DNA from: Poriferisodalis sp965208555
Lineage (GTDB): Bacteria > Actinomycetota > Acidimicrobiia > Acidimicrobiales > Poriferisodalaceae
Direction: 5' to 3'
Assembly: GCF_965208555.1 (NCBI RefSeq)
Contig: NZ_OZ242342.1
Span: 1 to 64,000 of the forward strand
DNA: 64,000 bases
Shown here: positions 8,523 through 16,778 of the stretch, in pieces
How positions within the stretch are numbered: the stretch's first letter is position 1
How the letters are laid out: each line of letters opens with the position of its first letter
Notes under the pieces: generated by a model
Told to the model about the DNA's origin: nothing
The model's input: the letters and a program-made list of their open reading frames with translations, nothing else
The model's database searches: none
Made by a program: the position numbers and the translations under genes

Positions 8523-9862
8523 CGAAAGGCCTGCTTGACCTCGTCCACGCAGTCAGGCGTCACAAAGGCGACCACGTGGTCCCGCGCCCTCAGCTCGCTC
8601 CGGCCTCGGGCGATACGGGCCTTGCCGTCCCGCAGGATCGCCGCGAGCAGCATCTGGCCCGGCAGGTGCAGATCCCTCACGACCGATCCGTCAGCCCGAG
8701 AACCTGCCCCCACCTCGAACTCCAGCACCTCGACGTCGCCTTGGAGGAACGTCGCCACTGCTGTGACATCTCCGCGCACCATTCGCAACACCATGTTGGC
8801 GCTGGCTGTACGCGGTGACAGTGCGGCATCGATGCCCACCTGCTCCAGCAACGGCAGCAAGGACAGGCGGTGCACGACGGCTATGGCCTCGCTGGCGCCC
8901 TCGGACTTGGCGTACAGGCAGGCCAGCACGTTGGCATCGTCCTCGCCGGTCACAGCGACCACCGCGTCGAAGGTGCCGATGGCCTCGCGCTCGAGTACAT
9001 CGATATCGGTGATGTCGCCATGCAGCACCAGCGCACCTGCGTGGCGCTCGCTGAGCTCGAGGCAGCGTTCGTGGACCAGTTCGATGATGACGACCTCGAT
9101 ATGGCGCTCCAGCAGACGGCCCGCCAGCAGGCCGGCGGTCCGGCCGCCGCCCAGGATCATCACACGGCGCAGCTCAGAGCGGTGCAGTCCCATGATCTTC
9201 ATGAGCTCGCGCCGGCCCTGACGCCGGCAGACCACTCGCAGCAGGTCATTCGGCTGCAGGGTCGTGTCGCGGCGCATCACGGTGGTCTCCCCGCCACGTG
9301 ACAGCGCGCCGAAGATGAAGTCCCACTCCGGCTCATAGAAGGCGCCGACCTCCGCCATGGTCATGCCGACCAGCGGCGCATCGTCTGCGAGGCGAGCACC
9401 GACGACGAGGACCTCGCCGTTGGCCAGCTCGTTGATGTCCGACGCACCGTGATACACGAGCAGATCCATGATGGAGTCGGCGGTCTGCTCATCAGGATCG
9501 AGCACCAGGTCGACGCCGATGGCGTTGCGCAGGCTGCGGCCCGACGCACCTCGCAGGTCGCTGTCCTGCAGGCGGGCAACCGTGGCAGGGACGCCACACT
9601 GCTTGGCCTGCATGCACGCCAGCAGGTTCACCTCGTCGGAGTCGGTAACCGCCACCACCACCTCGGCACGCTCGAGACCGGCCTCGTCGAGCACGCGAGG
9701 ATTCGTGCCGCTGCCGTGCACCGTCAGCAAGTCGACCTCTGAGGCGAGCGCAGCGAGCCGGCCGGAATGCTGATCGACGACGACGACGTCGTTTCCCTCA
9801 CGGCTCAGGCGCTCGGCGATGTAGCTTCCGACCTCGCCGGCCCCCACCACGAGAATCCTCAC
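8519..9862 (-). CDS. trkA: Trk potassium uptake regulator TrkA
   Basis: A 447-residue cytoplasmic regulator with two RCK/TrkA-N Rossmann domains, each followed by a TrkA-C domain. The first nucleotide-binding loop is VVGAGEVGSYIAERL and the second ILGGGRTAGLLAGRLL; D30 after the second beta strand (VVVDQ) is typical of NAD(H) binding. It gates TrkH in response to bound nucleotides. It is first in the operon with two trkH genes downstream. The start is GTG 9862. Its promoter should lie in the 88-base gap shared with the divergent glpK gene. Confidence 0.94.
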   Translation of the reverse strand: MRILVVGAGEVGSYIAERLSREGNDVVVVDQHSGRLAALASEVDLLTVHGSGTNPRVLDEAGLERAEVVVAVTDSDEVNLLACMQAKQCGVPATVARLQDSDLRGASGRSLRNAIGVDLVLDPDEQTADSIMDLLVYHGASDINELANGEVLVVGARLADDAPLVGMTMAEVGAFYEPEWDFIFGALSRGGETTVMRRDTTLQPNDLLRVVCRRQGRRELMKIMGLHRSELRRVMILGGGRTAGLLAGRLLERHIEVVIIELVHERCLELSERHAGALVLHGDITDIDVLEREAIGTFDAVVAVTGEDDANVLACLYAKSEGASEAIAVVHRLSLLPLLEQVGIDAALSPRTASANMVLRMVRGDVTAVATFLQGDVEVLEFEVGAGSRADGSVVRDLHLPGQMLLAAILRDGKARIARGRSELRARDHVVAFVTPDCVDEVKQAFR

Positions 9863-9888
9863 AATCTGCGAATCTACTCAGCAGCACC

Positions 9889-9919
9889 GTTGCGGCCCGT
9901 CATCCTGCGTGGCCGCAAC
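9889..9919. promoter_or_regulatory. Inverted repeat between trkA and glpK
   Basis: GTTGCGGCC (9889-9897) and GGCCGCAAC (9911-9919) are a perfect nine-base inverted repeat separated by 13 bases, centred in the gap between the divergent trkA and glpK starts. It could be an operator for either gene or a hairpin in the glpK leader. No matching regulator is encoded next to it. Confidence 0.35.
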
Positions 9920-9950
9920 GTCGTACTCAACCACCTCACCGGAGGACCGA

Positions 9951-11444
9951 ATGGCACTTGTCGTGGCAATCGACGCGGGCACGACCGGGGTGCGCTCGAT
10001 GGCGGTGGACGAGACAGGCAGCGAGCTCGCCTACGCCTACCGACCGTTCGCGCAGCACTACCCCGGACCGGGCCTGGTCGAGCACGATGCGAACGAGATC
10101 TGGCAGGCCACAGCAGCCACGCTGGACGATCTCTGTGCCGGCCTGCGGGCGCTCGGCGATGGCCGGATGCCGGCAGTGGCGGCCATCGGCATCACCAATC
10201 AGCGGGAAACGGTCGTGACATGGGACCGCCGCTCGGGCGAGCCGCTTGCACGCGCGCTCGTCTGGCAGGACGTCCGCACAGCGGCACGCTGCGAAGAACT
10301 GGAAGCCGCCGGCCACCTGCCTGAGGTCCGGCAACGAACCGGCCTGGTGCTCAGTCCATACTTCAGCGGCACCAAAGCCGAATGGCTCCTGCGTCACGGG
10401 GGGGTGCATCCGCACCCGGATCTGGCCATCGGCACAGTGGACAGCTGGCTCATGTGGAAGCTGAGCGGGGGCGCTGCCTTCACCACGGATCCGACGAATG
10501 CCTCGCGCACGCTGCTGTACGACATCGTCGCGGGCGACTGGTCCGCGTCCATGTGCGACTTGCTGTCGGTGCCTGAGTCGTCCTTGGCCGAGATCCGCCC
10601 ATCGGTCGGCCGCTTCTGCCGCACCGCAGACACCACCGCCTTGGGTCCGGGCGTCGCAGTGAGCGGAGTGGCCGGGGATCAGCAAGCCGCCCTGTTCGGG
10701 CAGGGCTGCCACGAAGTCGGCATGGCCAAGAACACTTACGGCACCGGATCGTTCGTGTTGATGAACATCGGCGACACGTGCCCAGCGCCCATCGACGGGC
10801 TGCTCACCACCGTGGCCTGGGACTTCGGCGAAGGTCCGACCTACGCGCTCGAAGGCTCGATCTTCGCCACCGGCTCGGCAGTGGGCTGGCTGACGGGAGT
10901 CCTCGCCGGCGCGAGCGATGCTGCCGAGACCGAGTCGCTGGCCCGCAGCGTGCCCGACAGCGCCGGGGTCGTGGTGGTGCCGGCATTCGCCGGACTGGGC
11001 AGTCCTTGGTGGGACCCGAACGCTCGTGGAGCAATCATGGGCCTGACATTTGCCACCACGCCAGCGCACATTGCGCGGGCCACGATCGAGTCCATGGCCC
11101 TGCAGACCCGTGATGTCACCCAGGCGATGAGCGCAGGCGCAGGGCGCGACATCGCCGAGCTCAGGATCGACGGCGGCGCGGCGGTGAACGACCTGCTGTG
11201 CAGCATCCAAGCCGACCAACTCGACGCTCCCGTCAGCCGGCCGATCGTCACGGAGACCACTGCTTTGGGGGCGGCGATGCTGGCCGGCCTCGCTGAGGGC
11301 GTTTGGTCGTCCCCCGCCGAGGCGGCGTCGGTGTGGCGGCTCGACCGCCGCTTCGAGCCATCAGGCAACCGGGCCGGTGCGGATCGACTTCATGCGCTGT
11401 GGCGGCAGGCACTCCAACGGACACTGCACTGGTCCCCCGACTGA
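9951..11444 (+). CDS. glpK: Glycerol kinase
   Basis: A FGGY-family kinase that phosphorylates glycerol to sn-glycerol 3-phosphate using ATP. It is 497 residues long, the usual size. Visible signatures are the N-terminal phosphate loop AIDAGTTGVRS, the GINNQRET-type motif (here GITNQRETVV), VWQDVRT, the substrate segment YFSGTKAEWLL, GVAGDQQAALFGQ, KNTYGTGSF, and the C-terminal adenosine motif RIDGGAAVND. A strong GGAGG lies seven bases before the ATG at 9951, which fixes the start. No glpF or glpD is next to it, so it acts as a stand-alone entry point for glycerol into lipid or central metabolism. Confidence 0.95.
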   Translation: MALVVAIDAGTTGVRSMAVDETGSELAYAYRPFAQHYPGPGLVEHDANEIWQATAATLDDLCAGLRALGDGRMPAVAAIGITNQRETVVTWDRRSGEPLARALVWQDVRTAARCEELEAAGHLPEVRQRTGLVLSPYFSGTKAEWLLRHGGVHPHPDLAIGTVDSWLMWKLSGGAAFTTDPTNASRTLLYDIVAGDWSASMCDLLSVPESSLAEIRPSVGRFCRTADTTALGPGVAVSGVAGDQQAALFGQGCHEVGMAKNTYGTGSFVLMNIGDTCPAPIDGLLTTVAWDFGEGPTYALEGSIFATGSAVGWLTGVLAGASDAAETESLARSVPDSAGVVVVPAFAGLGSPWWDPNARGAIMGLTFATTPAHIARATIESMALQTRDVTQAMSAGAGRDIAELRIDGGAAVNDLLCSIQADQLDAPVSRPIVTETTALGAAMLAGLAEGVWSSPAEAASVWRLDRRFEPSGNRAGADRLHALWRQALQRTLHWSPD

Positions 11445-11471
11445 GGGCACTGCCGCCGCCGCAGCGGGACG

Positions 11472-12656
11472 TCAACTTGGCGGCGTTAACTGATCCAGAG
11501 CGCCGCGCAGTTGGCTGATCGCTTGGCGGATCCGATGCTCGTTCTCGACCAGCGCGAAGCGCACATGGCCCTCGCCGCCAGGACCGAAACCGATGCCCGG
11601 AGACAGGGCGACGTTCGCCTCCGAGACCAGCAGCTTGCAGAAATCGACCGAGCCCATGTGGCGGTACGGCTCGGGGATCTTGGCCCACGCGAACATGGTC
11701 CCCTTCGGCGGCGCAAGCTCCCAGCCGATGCGGCCCAGCCCACGCACGAGAACATCGCGCCGATTGCGGTAGGTCTCCCGCACCTCACAGGGAAAGTCCT
11801 GATCTTCATTCATGACCACCGTCGCAGCGATCTGAATGGGCTGGAATGTGCCGTAGTCGAGATAGCTCTTGAGCTTGGCAAGCGCTGCGATCACCTCGGC
11901 GTTGCCCACGCAGAACGCGACTCGCCAGCCCGCCATCGAGAACGACTTGGTGAGGCTGTAGAACTCGACAGCCACCTCCTTCGCGCCATCGGCCTGCAGG
12001 ATCGACGGCGGTTCATAGCCGTCGAAACCCAGGTCGGCATAGGCAAAGTCGTGAACGAGCAGTACTTCCCGTTCGCGCGCGAAGTCCACGATGCGCTGCA
12101 TGAACTCGAGATCGACGCAGGCAGTGGTGGGGTTGTGCGGAAACGACAGCACGATCACCCGTGGCCGCGGCCAGGAGTATTCGAATCTCTCGACCAGCCG
12201 TTCGAAGAACGTCTCGCCGACGTCGAGCGGCACTTCTCGCACGCTCGCGCCGGTGAACAGCGGTCCGAAGATGTGAATCGGATAGGAGGGCGCCGGCACC
12301 AAGCAGGCGTCCCCGGGAGCCAGCAAGGTCCACATCAAATGCGAGAAGCCTTCCTTCGCACCGATCGTGTTGATGATCTCGGTGTCGGGATCGAGCTCGA
12401 CATCCCATTTGCGCCGGTACAGGTCGCCGACAGCGGCGCGCAGCTTGGGAATGCCGCGGCTGGCCGAGTACCGGTGGTTGCGGGCGTTGAGGGCAGCCTC
12501 CGCCAGCTTCTTCACGGCACGATCGGGCGACGGCAAGTCGGGATTGCCGAATCCCAGGTCGATGACGTCGGCACCGGCCCGTCGGCGCTCGATCTTCAGC
12601 GTGTCGATGATGGTGAAGACGTACGGCGGCAGGCCACCGATGCGGCGGAACTCCAT
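11472..12656 (-). CDS. alaC: Class I/II aminotransferase, AlaC-like
   Basis: A fold-type-I PLP aminotransferase of 394 residues. The N-terminal FRRIGGLPPYVFTIID and LGFGNPDLPSP match the alanine-synthesising AlaC group, which transfers an amino group from glutamate to pyruvate. PLP-binding residues appear in SFPHNPTT, HDFAYADL and the lysine of SLTKSFSMAGWR; the C-terminal GEGHVRFALVEN holds the substrate arginine. ATG 12656 aligns with the family N-terminus, and the longer upstream reading overlaps the next gene. Other group members are LL-diaminopimelate or methionine aminotransferases, so substrate is less certain than family. Confidence 0.82.
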   Translation of the reverse strand: MEFRRIGGLPPYVFTIIDTLKIERRRAGADVIDLGFGNPDLPSPDRAVKKLAEAALNARNHRYSASRGIPKLRAAVGDLYRRKWDVELDPDTEIINTIGAKEGFSHLMWTLLAPGDACLVPAPSYPIHIFGPLFTGASVREVPLDVGETFFERLVERFEYSWPRPRVIVLSFPHNPTTACVDLEFMQRIVDFAREREVLLVHDFAYADLGFDGYEPPSILQADGAKEVAVEFYSLTKSFSMAGWRVAFCVGNAEVIAALAKLKSYLDYGTFQPIQIAATVVMNEDQDFPCEVRETYRNRRDVLVRGLGRIGWELAPPKGTMFAWAKIPEPYRHMGSVDFCKLLVSEANVALSPGIGFGPGGEGHVRFALVENEHRIRQAISQLRGALDQLTPPS

Positions 12657-12681
12657 GGCGATGGCGGCGGCCCTGGACGCT

Positions 12682-13134
12682 CTAGCTCGCAGGCCCGGAT
12701 TCGAGCCGCGCCGCGAAGTCGGCCAGCGCCGTGTGTGCGATGCGTCGCTCCGCGCGGCGCTTGACAAAGCCGGGCAGCGGCACCGCTAACTCCAGGGCGA
12801 GCTGGTAGAGCACTTCGGTGCGGCCAGGCTCGGCTGCCGGGTTGAACTCGTACCTGCCGTCAAGCTGCTTGAGGACGTCGCCGTCGACCAGCTTCCACGA
12901 GATCCGGTGCGGCGCGCCGCCGTGGTCGTAGGCGAGCGTGTACCTCGCTGACCGTCCCAGTGCCTCGACGCGAAACGCGGCCTGCGCAGCCCGGCCGTCC
13001 GGATCGCTTTCGATCACCGTCGCGGACGAGACGTCGGTTGCCCACTCGGGATAGTGCTCGATGTCGGAGATGAGCGCGTAGCAGTCTTCGGGCGATGCAG
13101 TCACGACCGTGGTCATTGTCATCTCGTCGATCAT
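12682..13134 (-). CDS. SRPBCC / polyketide-cyclase-like lipid-binding protein
   Basis: A 150-residue START-like protein with the typical opening of the family: a strand ending in VVTASPEDCYALISDIEHYPEWATDV, then an alternating beta barrel, and a C-terminal helix (RRAERRIAHTALADFAARLE). Members bind hydrophobic ligands such as quinones or polyketides; the ligand here is unknown. ATG 13134 is used; an upstream extension to 13194 is possible but has no family match. It follows no clear operon, lying between the aminotransferase and the glycosyltransferase on the same strand. Confidence 0.75.
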   Translation of the reverse strand: MIDEMTMTTVVTASPEDCYALISDIEHYPEWATDVSSATVIESDPDGRAAQAAFRVEALGRSARYTLAYDHGGAPHRISWKLVDGDVLKQLDGRYEFNPAAEPGRTEVLYQLALELAVPLPGFVKRRAERRIAHTALADFAARLESGPAS

Positions 13135-13258
13135 CGTCGCGTCCACGTCCTGTGTGCTGCCGGGCTTCCATTGTCTCAGGATCGCGGCCGGCAATGGCTC
13201 ATAGTCACAGCATCTTCACGGTTCTGACACTCGCCGCTGCCGCCGGCGGGGTGCTCTG

Positions 13259-14371
13259 TCAGGAGAGCGCCGCTTCGAGCTTGGCTGCCAGCTCGTCGTA
13301 GGAGAATCTCTGCTCGACCCCTCGGCGGGCCGCACACCCCATTGCGGCTCCGCGGTCATCGCGCGACAGCAGGTCATCAATGGCGGCGGCCACGTCATCG
13401 GAGTGCCCGGGCCGATCCACCACGAAGCCGGTTCGGCCGTGAGCCACCGCTTCATGGCTGCCGCCCGATCGACCTGCCACCGCAGGCAACCCGCATGCGG
13501 CAGCTTCGACGAACACGATGCCGAACCCCTCTTGCTCGAGGCCTGCCCACCGGCTGCGACACGGCGCAGCGAACACATCGCCCATTGCCATGAACAGCGG
13601 GACATCGTCGCCGCTGATGCGACCCAGGAACACAACCGGAGCATCGGAGCGTCGGGCGAGCCGTTCCAGCCGTCGCCGGTCGCGTCCGGCACCAGCAATC
13701 GCCAGCTGCAGACCCGGATGTTTCGAGGCCAGCTGCGACACGGCATCGATGACCACATCGAAGCCCTTGCGCGGGACCAACCTGCTCAGGCAGACCACTA
13801 GCGGGCCCGGATCCACGCCGAACTTCTGGCGGGCGTGCAGCCGCTCTGCAGCTCCGAGAGGCACAAACCGGTCGGTGTCGACCCCGGGAGGCACCTCGGT
13901 GATCGGCAGCGACCGCGACGCGCATCGCTCCGCCTCGCCTGCCGCGTATCCGCCTGCCGAGATCACCATCTCGGCATCCCGGAGCACACCAGACAGAACA
14001 GCAGACAAGCCGGGCAAGCGTGCCGGCACCGTCACCTCGGCACCGTGGAGCACCACGCCGTAAGGCACGCCGAGCCGTGGCCCCAGCGCGCCGAGGGGCA
14101 GGGCCGGATCGAGCAGCACGATCTCGGCGCCGACCTGGCGGGCGACGGCACGGATCCGTTTGGCCAAGCCCGGATGCGGCAGCAGCACGGGATCGCGGGT
14201 TCTGACGATCCGCATCGGCTGCTCAGCGTCGAACGGCGCAGCGCCGCGGTGGGGTGTCGTGAGCACCGTGGTGCGGTCGGGCGGCAGGCGATGCCACAGT
14301 TCCCACAAGTAGCTCTGGATGCCGCCGACCTTGGGCGGGAAATCGTTGGTGACGAGCAGGTGGGGGCGCAT
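13259..14371 (-). CDS. pimB: GT4 glycosyltransferase, PimB-like mannosyltransferase
   Basis: A GT-B fold enzyme of 370 residues. The N-terminus MRPHLLVTNDFPPKVGGIQS is close to mycobacterial PimB, which adds the second mannose to phosphatidyl-inositol mannoside. The C-terminal half carries VCLSRLVPRKG and the EX7E motif as EGFGIVFVEAA, which binds the GDP-sugar. The role in actinobacterial cell-envelope glycolipids is inferred from this similarity. The ATG at 14371 shares one base with the queG stop (TGATG), so the two genes are translationally coupled, although their functions look unrelated. Confidence 0.8.
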   Translation of the reverse strand: MRPHLLVTNDFPPKVGGIQSYLWELWHRLPPDRTTVLTTPHRGAAPFDAEQPMRIVRTRDPVLLPHPGLAKRIRAVARQVGAEIVLLDPALPLGALGPRLGVPYGVVLHGAEVTVPARLPGLSAVLSGVLRDAEMVISAGGYAAGEAERCASRSLPITEVPPGVDTDRFVPLGAAERLHARQKFGVDPGPLVVCLSRLVPRKGFDVVIDAVSQLASKHPGLQLAIAGAGRDRRRLERLARRSDAPVVFLGRISGDDVPLFMAMGDVFAAPCRSRWAGLEQEGFGIVFVEAAACGLPAVAGRSGGSHEAVAHGRTGFVVDRPGHSDDVAAAIDDLLSRDDRGAAMGCAARRGVEQRFSYDELAAKLEAALS

Positions 14372-15573
14372 CAGACGGCTGCGCGCCGCGCAGGCACCGA
14401 TCTGGCGAGCTCTGCTGCCACGAGGCCGTCCGGATCGTTGTCCCCGAGCCCGGCGGATCGTGCTTCGGCGACGAGATCCTCGCGTCCCAGCCGGCGTGCC
14501 GCCCATACCGCGTGCGCAGCGACCACGTCCGACGGTGACGACAGCGATTGCTGCAGTACCCCCTCGACGGCGGTCGAGCAGGGATCGCCGACGTTCCCCA
14601 GCACGATCAGGGCGTTGCGCCGCAGGTAGCAGGGCTGTCGGCGCGGCACGTACCAATGCCCGAAGGCCGCCATGAGTTCGTCGTCGGTCATCTGAAGCAG
14701 GTCGATGACGTCGACCGAGGCGCCGCGGGTGGCACCGTCACGGCGTGAGCGCAGCCGAACCGGTCGGCTCCTGTGAAGTGCGTCACTGCGCTGAGGCGCC
14801 GCTGCGGAATCGTTGAAGGGGCAGACGGTCTGGCAGTCATCGCAGCCGTACAGGCGATCGCCGAGGGCGACCCGGTGTTCCGGCGGGAAGGTCCCCGGCG
14901 CCTGAACGAGCCATGCCAGGCAGCGGTTTGCGTCGAGCACGCCTGCCGTGTCCAGCGCACCCGTCGGGCAGGCGGACTGGCACAGGTGGCAGGTGCCGCA
15001 GCCATCGGTCTGGGTCTGCTCGGACGCAGGCAGCGCTGCGGTCGTGACCACTGAGCCCAGCACCGTCCACGACCCCAGCTCGGCAGACAGCAGCATCGTG
15101 TTGTGGCCGAGCCATCCCAATCCGGCACGGGCTGCAGCCGCTCGGTCGACCAGGCGATTGTCATCGCACACCGCAACGGCGGCGAAACCGCTGCCCTGCA
15201 ACACAGCGCAGATGCGGTCGAGGCCGTCCCGCAACGCCCCGTAGGCGTCGTTCGCCACATACGCCGCCACGGCGCCGCGGCCTCGGTTGCCTGTGTCTCG
15301 AGCGGCAGCAGCAGTATCCGGCGGATCGTAGGTGCGTGCGCACACAACGATGCTGCGGGCTCCTGCCAGGATGTTCTCGGGAGTCGTCGACCGCTCGGGC
15401 CTCCCGTAGGTGAACCACATGCCGGCATGCAAACCGGCCGCCTTGCGCTCATCGATCGCTCGACGTGCCTGTGTGAACGGCGCTGCGTCGGAGACACCGA
15501 CGGCATCGAGACCGGCGTCTGCCGCGATCTGCCGGATCTGGGTGAGCAATATGTTGTCTGCGCCGGCGGCCAT
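14371..15573 (-). CDS. queG: Epoxyqueuosine reductase
   Basis: A 400-residue cobalamin-dependent iron-sulfur enzyme for the last step of queuosine synthesis in tRNA. The N-terminal reductase domain contains the GLGWLGHNT segment (residues 151-159; the family usually has GKNT). Two [4Fe-4S] motifs follow: CGTCHLCQSACP (about 192-202) and YGCDDCQTVCP (about 242-251). The C-terminal part, after about residue 290, looks like the HEAT-type tail that binds tRNA in the family. No other queuosine genes are in the window, consistent with salvage or a dispersed pathway. It is divergent to the kinase gene. Confidence 0.9.
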   Translation of the reverse strand: MAAGADNILLTQIRQIAADAGLDAVGVSDAAPFTQARRAIDERKAAGLHAGMWFTYGRPERSTTPENILAGARSIVVCARTYDPPDTAAAARDTGNRGRGAVAAYVANDAYGALRDGLDRICAVLQGSGFAAVAVCDDNRLVDRAAAARAGLGWLGHNTMLLSAELGSWTVLGSVVTTAALPASEQTQTDGCGTCHLCQSACPTGALDTAGVLDANRCLAWLVQAPGTFPPEHRVALGDRLYGCDDCQTVCPFNDSAAAPQRSDALHRSRPVRLRSRRDGATRGASVDVIDLLQMTDDELMAAFGHWYVPRRQPCYLRRNALIVLGNVGDPCSTAVEGVLQQSLSSPSDVVAAHAVWAARRLGREDLVAEARSAGLGDNDPDGLVAAELARSVPARRAAV

Positions 15574-15654
15574 CGCTCAAGTGTGCCGTGACAGTGAGGC
15601 TCACCTCTCCACGCATCGTTTTATGCTGGAAATGGCTCGAGGCCGGCCGGTGCA

Positions 15655-16548
15655 ATGTACGAAGACCAAATTGACGTCTGGGTTGGCCGCCAGTACGGCC
15701 CGTACAAGATCACCGGTCTGCTGGGCCGCGGCACCGTGGCCCACTGCTACCGAGCAACGACGCTGCGAGGCGACGAAGTCGGGCTGAAGGTGCTGACACC
15801 GTTCGCCGAGGCGCGCGCGGAGATTCGCTCGCTCTTCGAGCAGGAGTACGAGCTGATGGCGCGACTGGATCATCCGAACGTCCTCGCCGTCCACGGCGCC
15901 GGCGTCATCGGCGGGGCTCACTTCATGGAGATGGAGATCGTCGAGGGCGAGACCTTGGCCGACCGGTGCGGCAGCCGCCACCCGCCGACGCTCGCTGAGA
16001 GCATCGCCATTGTCCAGCAGATCTGCGCTGCGCTCGATCATGTGCATGCGCACCGGATCGTCCATCGTGATGTCAAGCCGTCGAACATCATGCTCGATGC
16101 TCAATCCGACGGCAGCGACCGGGCGGTGCTGTTCGACTTCGGTTTAGCGCACGACCTCGACGGGCCGCCGTCGCCGCCGGGCCGGGTGTACGGGTCGCCC
16201 ATGTATCTCTCTCCCGAGCAGGCGCTCGCGCAGCCCAGCGATGCCCGCACTGACATCTACGGCCTCGGGTCGACGCTGTACGTGCTCGCCGTGGGCTCGG
16301 CACCGTTCTACGGCGAGCGCAACGACCTGCTGCACGCACATGTCCGCACACCACCGCCGGATCCCGCCGAACGAGGTGTGGGTGCCGAGCTGTCCGAGAT
16401 CATCCTGACCGCGATGGCAAAAGCACCTGACGATCGCTTCGCCAGCGGTGCCGACCTGGCCGCCGCCCTGGCGACGGTAGAAGTGCCCGCCCACGAAAGC
16501 GAACGCCGCCGAGGCCTCCTGCGCCGCCTCCGCAGCGGGATCAGCTGA
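15655..16548 (+). CDS. Soluble serine/threonine protein kinase
   Basis: A 297-residue Hanks-type kinase with only the catalytic domain. Glycine loop LLGRGTVAHCY (23-32), ATP-binding K45, catalytic loop HRDVKPSN (D139, K141, N144), DFG at 161-163, and an activation segment ending in SPMYLSPEQA are all present. There is no transmembrane helix and no PASTA or other sensor domain, so unlike PknB-type actinobacterial kinases it must be cytoplasmic or recruited by a partner. The C-terminus is a short basic tail. It is convergent with a small unknown gene, overlapping by eight bases. Confidence 0.9.
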   Translation: MYEDQIDVWVGRQYGPYKITGLLGRGTVAHCYRATTLRGDEVGLKVLTPFAEARAEIRSLFEQEYELMARLDHPNVLAVHGAGVIGGAHFMEMEIVEGETLADRCGSRHPPTLAESIAIVQQICAALDHVHAHRIVHRDVKPSNIMLDAQSDGSDRAVLFDFGLAHDLDGPPSPPGRVYGSPMYLSPEQALAQPSDARTDIYGLGSTLYVLAVGSAPFYGERNDLLHAHVRTPPPDPAERGVGAELSEIILTAMAKAPDDRFASGADLAAALATVEVPAHESERRRGLLRRLRSGIS

Positions 16549-16777
16549 CGCCGTGGCGATAGCGCTCGACTACCTCGGCTTCGTCCATCCCGTACACCAG
16601 AACGGTCTCAGACGGACCCTCATCGAAGGCGACGATCGCCATCACGCGCCGATCCCCCGGGCGGACCCCGACGACAGTGCCAGTGGTGCCCACCAGCGAG
16701 GCACGGCGCTCGTCCGAGGTGCCTGTCAATCGCACGAGGTCGCCTACGCCGAACGGCAAGGAGAGGCCGACAACCAC
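16541..16777 (-). CDS. Small hypothetical protein next to trpD
   Basis: A 78-residue protein read from GTG 16777, one base after the trpD stop, so probably coupled to it. The sequence GVGDLVRLTGTS followed by LVGTTGTVVGVRPGDRRVMAIVAFDE alternates short strands and turns like a KOW or SH3-like barrel, and ends with an acidic helix. I do not recognise a named family. A longer in-frame reading up to 17086 lies inside trpD and is rejected. Its end overlaps the end of the convergent kinase gene. Confidence 0.55.
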   Translation of the reverse strand: MVVGLSLPFGVGDLVRLTGTSDERRASLVGTTGTVVGVRPGDRRVMAIVAFDEGPSETVLVYGMDEAEVVERYRHGVS

Positions 16778-16778
16778 G

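Noticed and set aside
6852..9221. Open 789-codon plus-strand frame across the second trkH and trkA
   Set aside because: Antisense to two well-supported genes, His/Gln/Arg-rich product with no domain; shadow of codon bias.
15600..15654. Promoter with TATGCT ahead of the kinase
   Set aside because: TATGCT at 15622 lacks a -35 at workable distance, so it was not listed as a promoter.
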